A stretch of 64,000 nt of DNA from Paracoccus aestuarii (lineage in GTDB: Bacteria > Pseudomonadota > Alphaproteobacteria > Rhodobacterales > Rhodobacteraceae), in contig NZ_CP067169.1 in assembly GCF_028553885.1 (NCBI RefSeq), positions 2,158,385 through 2,222,384 on the forward strand, written 5' to 3'. Position numbers and translations under genes: made by a program. This document shows, piece by piece, positions 58,959 to 64,000 of this stretch (the first letter of the stretch is position 1; every line of letters begins with the position of its first letter). The notes below the pieces were generated by a model that saw only the letters and a program-made list of their open reading frames with translations, was not told the origin of the DNA and ran no database searches.

Positions 58959-60653
58959 ATGGACGACCTCGAACGCCGCATCGCCACCGCCCGCGGCGAC
59001 GCACCCGCAGACATCGTCCTGCGCGGCGGCCAGATCTTCGACCTGATCACCGGCACGATGATCACGGGCGACGTCGCCATCTGCGGCGACCGCATCGCGG
59101 GCATCGGCAGCCATGACGGTGCGCGCATCATCGACGTGACCGGCCTGACCCTGGTCCCCGGTTTCATCGACACGCATCTGCATGTCGAAAGCAGCCTCGT
59201 CACCCCGCATGAATTCGACCGCTGCGTGACGCCCCGCGGCATCACCACCGCCATCTGCGACCCGCACGAGATCGCGAACGTCATCGGCCTCGATGGCATC
59301 CGCTGGTTCCAGCAGGCCTCGGAGCATCTGCTGATGGACCTGCGCGTCCAGCTCTCCTCCTGCGTCCCCTCCACCGACATGGAGACCTCGGGCGCCCGGA
59401 TCGAGGCCCAGGACCTGGCCCAGGTGATGAACCACCCCTCGGCCATCGGCCTGGCCGAGTTCATGAACTATCCCGCCGTGATCCACCGCGACCCCGTCGC
59501 CATGGCCAAGCTGCGCCTCTTCGCCGGCGGCCATGTCGACGGCCACTGCCCGCAACTGACCGGCGCCGATCTCGACGCCTATATCGCCGCCGGCATCCGC
59601 ACCGAACACGAGGCCACCACCGCAGCCGAGGCGCTGGAAAAGCTGCGCAAGGGGATGCGCGTGCTGATCCGCGAAGGCTCGGTCAGCAAGGACCTGGACG
59701 CGCTGGCGCCCATCCTGACCGACGTGACCAGCCCCTATCTCTGCCTCTGCACCGATGACCGCAACCCGCTGGACATCGCCGAACACGGGCACCTCGACTA
59801 TATGATTCGCCGCCTGATCGCGCTCGGCACATCACCGCTGGCGGCCTATCGCGCGGCATCCCTCTCCGCGGCCGAGGCCTTCGGCCTCAAGGATCGCGGG
59901 CTGATCGCCCCCGGCCTGCGCGCCGACATCGTGGCCATCGACAGCCTGCAGGGGTGCCACGCGAAACTGGTCCTGGCCGGCGGGCGCGTGGTCGATGACG
60001 CAGCCTTCGCGGCACGCCCCCCCCTTGCCCCGGTTGGCCGCGCCTCGGTCCGCGCCCCCCAGGTCACCGCGCAGGACTTCCGCAGCCCCGGCAACCGCAC
60101 CGAGACACCGGTCATCGGCATCCTCGACGGCAAGATCATCACCGAACACCTCACGGTCGAGATCGCCCCCCAAGACGGCGACAAGCGCCCCGAACCGACC
60201 CGCGACCTGGGCCGCATCGCGGTGATCGAACGCCACGGCAAGAACGGCAACATCGCCACGGGCTTCGTGCGCGGCTTCGGGCTTTCGCGCGGGGCGATCG
60301 CCTCGACCTTCTGCCATGACCATCACAACATCGCGGTCGTGGGCGTGGATTACGACGACATGGCCTTGGCCGCGAACCGCCTCACTGCGCTCGAGGGCGG
60401 CTTCGTCGTCGCCTGCGAGGGCCGCATCCTGGCCGAACTGCCCCTTCCCGTCGCGGGCCTCATGAGCCTCGCGCCCTTCGAACAGGTCCGCGACGACCTG
60501 ATCCGCCTGCGCCAGGCCGCAGCCAGCCTCGACACCCCGCTGGAGGAGCCGTTCCTGCAACTGGCCTTCCTGGCCCTCCCCGTGATCCCCGCGCTGAAGA
60601 TCACCGATCGCGGCATGGTCGACGTGACCCGGTTCGAGATCATCGCCCCCTGA
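58959..60653 (+). CDS. ade: Adenine deaminase
   Basis: 564 residues. [25 protein letters not shown] (metal-binding His, HxH) and [19 protein letters not shown] are amidohydrolase motifs of the Ade type; the large C-terminal half with [16 protein letters not shown] is specific to this family rather than AdeC-like guanine enzymes. It converts adenine to hypoxanthine in purine salvage. Flanked by two copies of the AAATACCC element, which is worth noting. Confidence 0.94.
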   Translation: MDDLERRIATARGDAPADIVLRGGQIFDLITGTMITGDVAICGDRIAGIGSHDGARIIDVTGLTLVPGFIDTHLHVESSLVTPHEFDRCVTPRGITTAICDPHEIANVIGLDGIRWFQQASEHLLMDLRVQLSSCVPSTDMETSGARIEAQDLAQVMNHPSAIGLAEFMNYPAVIHRDPVAMAKLRLFAGGHVDGHCPQLTGADLDAYIAAGIRTEHEATTAAEALEKLRKGMRVLIREGSVSKDLDALAPILTDVTSPYLCLCTDDRNPLDIAEHGHLDYMIRRLIALGTSPLAAYRAASLSAAEAFGLKDRGLIAPGLRADIVAIDSLQGCHAKLVLAGGRVVDDAAFAARPPLAPVGRASVRAPQVTAQDFRSPGNRTETPVIGILDGKIITEHLTVEIAPQDGDKRPEPTRDLGRIAVIERHGKNGNIATGFVRGFGLSRGAIASTFCHDHHNIAVVGVDYDDMALAANRLTALEGGFVVACEGRILAELPLPVAGLMSLAPFEQVRDDLIRLRQAAASLDTPLEEPFLQLAFLALPVIPALKITDRGMVDVTRFEIIAP

Positions 60654-60662
60654 GCCCTTCTC

Positions 60663-60724
60663 CGTTGCCCAAATACCCGCGGGGGTGACGGGCCGGCACG
60701 GCCCGGAGGGGGCGGCAGCCCCCT
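60663..60724. repeat. AAATACCC intergenic element (copy between ade and cmk)
   Basis: CCGTTGCCCAAATACCCGCG, then hairpins GGGCCG-GCAC-GGCCC and GGGGGC-GGCA-GCCCCC, ending at the cmk stop. It separates two convergent genes, where it could terminate both. Confidence 0.65.
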
Positions 60725-61305
60725 TACCGCGCCCGCTCGACCAGCGCGATGGCCCGGGCCACGGCATCCTCGATGCTCAGCGCGCTGGTATCCAGAACCA
60801 CCGCATCATCCGCCGGACGCAGCGGCGCCGCGGCGCGCTGGCTGTCGCGCAGGTCGCGCTCGCGCAGCTGGGCCAGCATCTCGTCCGGATCGGCGCCCAG
60901 CTCGGCCGCGCGCCGCGCCGCCCGTACTTCGTCGGATGCCACGACATAGAGCTTCACCGCAGCCCCCGGGCAAATGACCGTGCCGATGTCGCGCCCGTCC
61001 AGGACCGCGCCCGGCGCCTGCTCCGCAAAGCGGCGCTGAAAATCGACCAAGGCCGCGCGCACCTCGGGGATCGCGGCGATGCGGCTGGCGGCCTGGCCCG
61101 CCTCGGCGCTGCGCAAGTCGTCGCGCGCCAGATCGGCCGGGGTCAGGCCGCGCGCCGCCGCGACCGGGTCGCCCCCCTTGGCCCCCGTCGCACGATAGAG
61201 CATCCCGGTATCCAGATGATGAAACCCGAAATGTCCGGCCAAGGCGCGGGCGATGGTGCCCTTGCCCGATGCGGCCGGTCCGTCGATGGCGATGATGAAG
61301 GCCAT
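60724..61305 (-). CDS. cmk: Cytidylate kinase
   Basis: 193 residues. [21 protein letters not shown] is the Walker A region, [15 protein letters not shown] the substrate segment, [16 protein letters not shown] the CMP-binding loop, and [24 protein letters not shown] the lid. Phosphorylates CMP/dCMP. Slightly shorter than usual in a variable surface loop. The rpsA gene that often follows cmk is absent here; ade is next. Confidence 0.94.
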   Translation of the reverse strand: MAFIIAIDGPAASGKGTIARALAGHFGFHHLDTGMLYRATGAKGGDPVAAARGLTPADLARDDLRSAEAGQAASRIAAIPEVRAALVDFQRRFAEQAPGAVLDGRDIGTVICPGAAVKLYVVASDEVRAARRAAELGADPDEMLAQLRERDLRDSQRAAAPLRPADDAVVLDTSALSIEDAVARAIALVERAR

Positions 61306-61438
61306 GGCACCCCTGCTTTCCGGTGAATCCGACGCCCCGTCCTTGGCATGACCGGGCAGCCCAGGTCCAGATGCCCGCCCCCATTCCACAGCAGTTTCGG
61401 CACTTTCCCCCTTGGCAAATCCCGCGGGCCGTCATCCT

Positions 61439-61459
61439 ATACATCTTTATGACGTGTAT
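61439..61459. promoter_or_regulatory. Inverted repeat ATACA-N11-TGTAT upstream of luxR-type gene
   Basis: 21-bp element with 5-bp arms, 17 bp before the LuxR-type start codon. Length is about that of lux-box-like sites, but the sequence is not a standard lux box. A TATACAT stretch inside it could instead be a -10 region. Confidence 0.35.
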
Positions 61460-61475
61460 TTGAGCGCTTACTTCT

Positions 61476-62237
61476 ATGTTGTCAGGTTTCATCGAACGCC
61501 TTCTGGATGCCGCGACCGTCCCCGAAATCCGCCAGATCTATCTGGATGCCGTCGCCGCGATGGGCTTCGACCATGCCCTTTACGCGGCGCGCTTCATGCT
61601 CAGCGTGCCGCGGGGGCTGCTGCGCGACAATCCCGTCGTCTTCACCACCCTGTCGGACGACCTGATCGCGCGTGCCCAGCAACTGGATGATCTGGACAAC
61701 GACCCCTGGGTCACGTGGGTGCTGCAGAATGACGGCGACATCAGCGCGCGCGACCTGCAGGCGCGGATGGGCCAGGCCTCGCCCTCGCTGGCGCTGGCCA
61801 CGCAGGCGGGGCTGGGCCAGGCCCAGATCATCAGCCTGCGCGACAAGGTGCTGCACAGCGTGGGCGCGGTGATCCTGTTTCCCGGCCGCGGCACCGGGCC
61901 CTGCGCCCATGACCGGCTCTGGGCCACCAAGGGGCGCGAGGCGCGGGTCCTGTCCTGGGTGATGCACATGCGCATCGCCACGATGCAGCGCACCCCGCCC
62001 CCCGCCACCCTGACCCCCCGCCAGCGCGAGGTCCTGGGCTGGCGCTCCGCCGGCAAGACCGTGGGCGAGATCGCGATGATCCTGGGCATCACCCCCGCCA
62101 CGGTCGAAAAGCACATGCGCCTGGCGCGCGAGGCCTTGGGGGTCGAGACCACGTCCCAGGCCGTGCTGAAGGCGCATGTGACCGATCAACTCTTTGCGTC
62201 GCGCATGCCCAGCATGCCCTTCAAGCTGCAAGGGTAG
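61476..62237 (+). CDS. LuxR-family regulator with autoinducer-binding-like domain
   Basis: 253 residues. Residues 1-165 align in outline with the acyl-homoserine lactone domain (DLDNDPWVTWVLQND with the Asp-Pro of the pocket), though the Trp/Tyr ligand residues are not clearly kept. The C-terminal LTPRQREVLGWRSAGKTVGEIAMILGITPATVEKHM is a LuxR helix-turn-helix. No luxI is within the window, so it is a solo regulator, which may sense an AHL made elsewhere or another signal. The ATG lacks a good SD. Confidence 0.83.
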   Translation: MLSGFIERLLDAATVPEIRQIYLDAVAAMGFDHALYAARFMLSVPRGLLRDNPVVFTTLSDDLIARAQQLDDLDNDPWVTWVLQNDGDISARDLQARMGQASPSLALATQAGLGQAQIISLRDKVLHSVGAVILFPGRGTGPCAHDRLWATKGREARVLSWVMHMRIATMQRTPPPATLTPRQREVLGWRSAGKTVGEIAMILGITPATVEKHMRLAREALGVETTSQAVLKAHVTDQLFASRMPSMPFKLQG

Positions 62238-62374
62238 GGTTTTCCTCCGTTTCGCTCGGACCCCAACCTGCGTCACATCACCCCGTTCCGTGAGTGGTGA
62301 CACGCAAGTGTCAGGAACAGGCGGTGCCTGCCTTGTTGCCTTGGCAGGTACCGCCCCCAAAGGGTCCCGCCACG

Positions 62375-62403
62375 AAAAATGCCGGCCCTTTCGGACCGGC
62401 ATT
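62375..62403 (-). terminator. Terminator of tsf (minus strand)
   Basis: Read on the minus strand: AATGCCGG(T)CC-GAAA-GGGCCGGCATTTTT, a 10-pair stem with one mismatch and a TTTTT tail, 22-50 bp after the tsf stop. Confidence 0.85.
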
Positions 62404-62424
62404 CGTCTTTGGCAGAGGCTGGGA

Positions 62425-63303
62425 TCAGGCGCCGGACAGGGTCTTGGCGACCTCGGCTGCGAAATCCTCTTCCTTCTTCTCGATGCCTTCGCCGACGGCG
62501 ACGCGGGCAAAGCCTTTGATCGTCGCGCCCTGCTCCTTGGCGGCCTCGGCCACGGTCAGGTCGGGGTTGATGACGAACTTCTGGCCGGTCAGCGTGACCT
62601 CCTCGAAGAACTTCTTCATCCGGCCCTCGATCATCTTCTCGATGACGGCCTCGGGCTTGCCCGATTCGCGGGCCTGCTCGGTCAGGACCTGCTTCTCGCG
62701 CTCGACCAGGGCCTGGTCCAGGTCGTTCTCGTCCAGCGAGGCGGGCGAGGTCGCGGCGACATGCATCGCGATCTGGCGGCCGATTTCCTCGTTGCCGCCG
62801 TCCAGGCCGACCAGCACGCCGATCTTGCCCATGCCGTCGGCGGCCGCGTTGTGGACGTAATGCACCACGGTCGGCGCGGTCACGACGACCATGCGGCGCA
62901 GCGACATGTTCTCGCCGATCTTGGCGATGGCGTCGGTCAGGATCTCCGAGACCGGCTTGCCGTCGATCTGTTCGTTCTTCAGCGCCTCGACATCGTCCAC
63001 GTTCAGCGCGGCCTGCGCGATCTTGCGGACCATGGCCTGGAATTCCTCGTTCTTGCCGACGAAGTCGGTTTCCGAGTTCACCTCGACCGCGACGCCCTTG
63101 CCGGGCTTGACGGCGACGGCCACCAGGCCTTCGGCGGCCACGCGGCCGGATTTCTTGGCGGCCTTGGCCAGACCCTTGGTGCGCAGCCAGTCGATGGCCG
63201 CTTCCATGTCGCCGTCGGTTTCGGTCAGGGCCTTCTTGGCGTCCATCATGCCTGCGCCGGTGGTCTCGCGCAGTTCCTTCACCATCGCTGCGGTGATTGC
63301 CAT
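62425..63303 (-). CDS. tsf: Translation elongation factor Ts
   Basis: 292 residues. [34 protein letters not shown] is the N-terminal domain signature; [26 protein letters not shown] and [18 protein letters not shown] mark the core. Exchanges nucleotide on EF-Tu. The start follows AGAGGAGACGGAT. It is 83 bp after rpsB, with a perfect hairpin in that gap. Confidence 0.97.
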   Translation of the reverse strand: MAITAAMVKELRETTGAGMMDAKKALTETDGDMEAAIDWLRTKGLAKAAKKSGRVAAEGLVAVAVKPGKGVAVEVNSETDFVGKNEEFQAMVRKIAQAALNVDDVEALKNEQIDGKPVSEILTDAIAKIGENMSLRRMVVVTAPTVVHYVHNAAADGMGKIGVLVGLDGGNEEIGRQIAMHVAATSPASLDENDLDQALVEREKQVLTEQARESGKPEAVIEKMIEGRMKKFFEEVTLTGQKFVINPDLTVAEAAKEQGATIKGFARVAVGEGIEKKEEDFAAEVAKTLSGA

Positions 63304-63327
63304 ATCCGTCTCCTCTGATGTCAACGC

Positions 63328-63354
63328 GTCAGGCGGGGCTTATCCCCGCCTGAC
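63328..63354 (-). terminator. Intercistronic hairpin between rpsB and tsf
   Basis: Perfect 11-bp stem GTCAGGCGGGG / CCCCGCCTGAC around a 5-nt loop, 24 bp before the tsf start codon. No long T run, so more an attenuator or mRNA-processing hairpin than a full terminator; it may set the different levels of S2 and EF-Ts. Confidence 0.6.
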
Positions 63355-63386
63355 GACAATTCCGTGAAAGCCTTGGGCGGCGGGGA

Positions 63387-64000
63387 TCAGGCCTCGGCCT
63401 TTTCCTCGGTCGCGGGCTCGTCCAGCAGCTCTTCGGGGGCATCCGACAGCGAGCCCAAGTCGACGCCGGCGGCGCCCATCTGCGCGGACATGCCGTCCAG
63501 CGCGGCACGGCTGGCCAGGTCGCAATAGAGCGCGATGGCGCGCGCCGCGTCATCGTTGCCCGGGATGATGTAGTCCACGCCATCGGGCGAGCAGTTGGTG
63601 TCGACCACGGCCACGACCGGGATGCCCAGCTTCTTGGCTTCCAGGATGGCCAGGTCTTCCTTGTTCACGTCGATGACGAACAGCAGGTCGGGAAGGCCGC
63701 CCATGTCGCGGATGCCGCCCAGCGAGGCCTGCAGTTTGGTCTGCTCGCGCTCCAGCTGCAGACGCTCCTTCTTGGTCAGGCCTTCGGCGCCGCCGGCCAT
63801 GGTCTCGTCGATCGCCTTCAGGCGGTTGATCGACTGGCTGACGGTCTTCCAGTTGGTCAGCGTGCCGCCCAGCCAACGGTGGTTCATGTAGAACTGCGCG
63901 GATTTCTCGGCGGCCTCGGCCACGGCCTTCTGGGCCTGGCGCTTGGTGCCGACGAACAGCACGCGGCCGCCCTTGGCGACGGTGTCGCGGATGACGGTCA
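63387..64000 (-). CDS. rpsB: 30S ribosomal protein S2 (5' part cut by the window edge)
   Basis: About 204 C-terminal residues are seen; the start lies to the right. [64 protein letters not shown] and [24 protein letters not shown] are S2 landmarks. The tail is acidic (EEKAEA). Upstream partner of tsf in the usual order rpsB-tsf. Confidence 0.97.
   Translation of the reverse strand, partial: TVIRDTVAKGGRVLFVGTKRQAQKAVAEAAEKSAQFYMNHRWLGGTLTNWKTVSQSINRLKAIDETMAGGAEGLTKKERLQLEREQTKLQASLGGIRDMGGLPDLLFVIDVNKEDLAILEAKKLGIPVVAVVDTNCSPDGVDYIIPGNDDAARAIALYCDLASRAALDGMSAQMGAAGVDLGSLSDAPEELLDEPATEEKAEA

Noticed and set aside
58233..60724. The paired AAATACCC elements as ends of a transposon carrying ade.
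   Set aside because: They are in the same orientation, lack a transposase, and related copies stand alone elsewhere in the window.

Overview
The window is GC-rich, densely coding DNA with long operons, frequent ATGA or TGATG stop/start overlaps and AGGAGG-type ribosome binding sites. Gene content and order point to an alphaproteobacterium of the Rhodobacter/Paracoccus group, most likely Paracoccus-like. The markers are mesaconyl-CoA hydratase and a malyl-CoA lyase-family gene beside sdhCDA, mdh-sucCD-sucAB-lpd in one block, a class II DAHP synthase, an Entner-Doudoroff block (zwf-pgl-pgi, edd), and GC-rich intergenic elements starting AAATACCC. I see no phage, insertion sequence, CRISPR array, tRNA or rRNA. 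This looks like core chromosome.

Layout. 1-4.6 kb (minus): start of sdhA, sdhD, sdhC, then the ethylmalonyl-CoA pathway genes mch and mcl2 with nnrU and a DUF1737 gene between them, and a TauE/SafE permease. 4.7-15.3 kb (plus): mdh, sucCD, a lipoprotein, sucAB, a small ORF, a MAPEG protein and lpdA, which is most of the oxidative TCA cycle. 15.3-20.1 kb: two lytic transglycosylases, ssb, a leucine dehydrogenase-family gene and aroKB. 20.3-28.2 kb (plus): a small membrane peptide, a frame-broken exported protein, a frame-broken xerD, a CorC-type protein, transketolase, a DMT transporter and a lipid A-type acyltransferase. 28.2-32.8 kb: class II DAHP synthase, a GlxA-type regulator, a Hint-domain protein and frame-broken ftsY. 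32.9-40.4 kb: zwf-pgl-pgi, a PIN protein, rlmI and edd. 40.5-47.0 kb: PRC-barrel protein, glycerate kinase, serine hydrolase, HAD phosphatase, dnaX-ybaB-recR. 47.1-51.4 kb (minus): an Hsp20 gene behind an apparent RNA thermometer, and glcDEF. 51.5-64 kb: membrane proteins, MFS and BCCT transporters, zapA, hisBH, adenine deaminase, cmk, a LuxR-type regulator, tsf and rpsB (cut by the window end).

The genes fit together as central carbon metabolism. Entner-Doudoroff enzymes and transketolase feed pyruvate and pentoses; the TCA block burns acetyl-CoA; the ethylmalonyl-CoA pathway and glycolate oxidase handle C2 units through glyoxylate; glycerate kinase returns glycerate to glycolysis. Two sets of palindromes appear to tie this together. 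Paired TGTGATCACA-type sites, 21 bp apart, lie upstream of both sdhCDA and sucCD. A GTTAGCGATAAC operator lies upstream of both zwf and edd.

The most notable signals beyond ordinary genes are these two operator sets, a ROSE-like RNA thermometer plus heat-shock-type promoter before hsp20, a third palindrome family TTGCA-N5-TGCAA near three unrelated genes, a Hint-domain protein with an unrecognised N-terminal domain, an E2 subunit with duplicated lipoyl domains, and G/C-run frameshifts in three genes within 12 kb. I did not find a clearly new multi-gene system.
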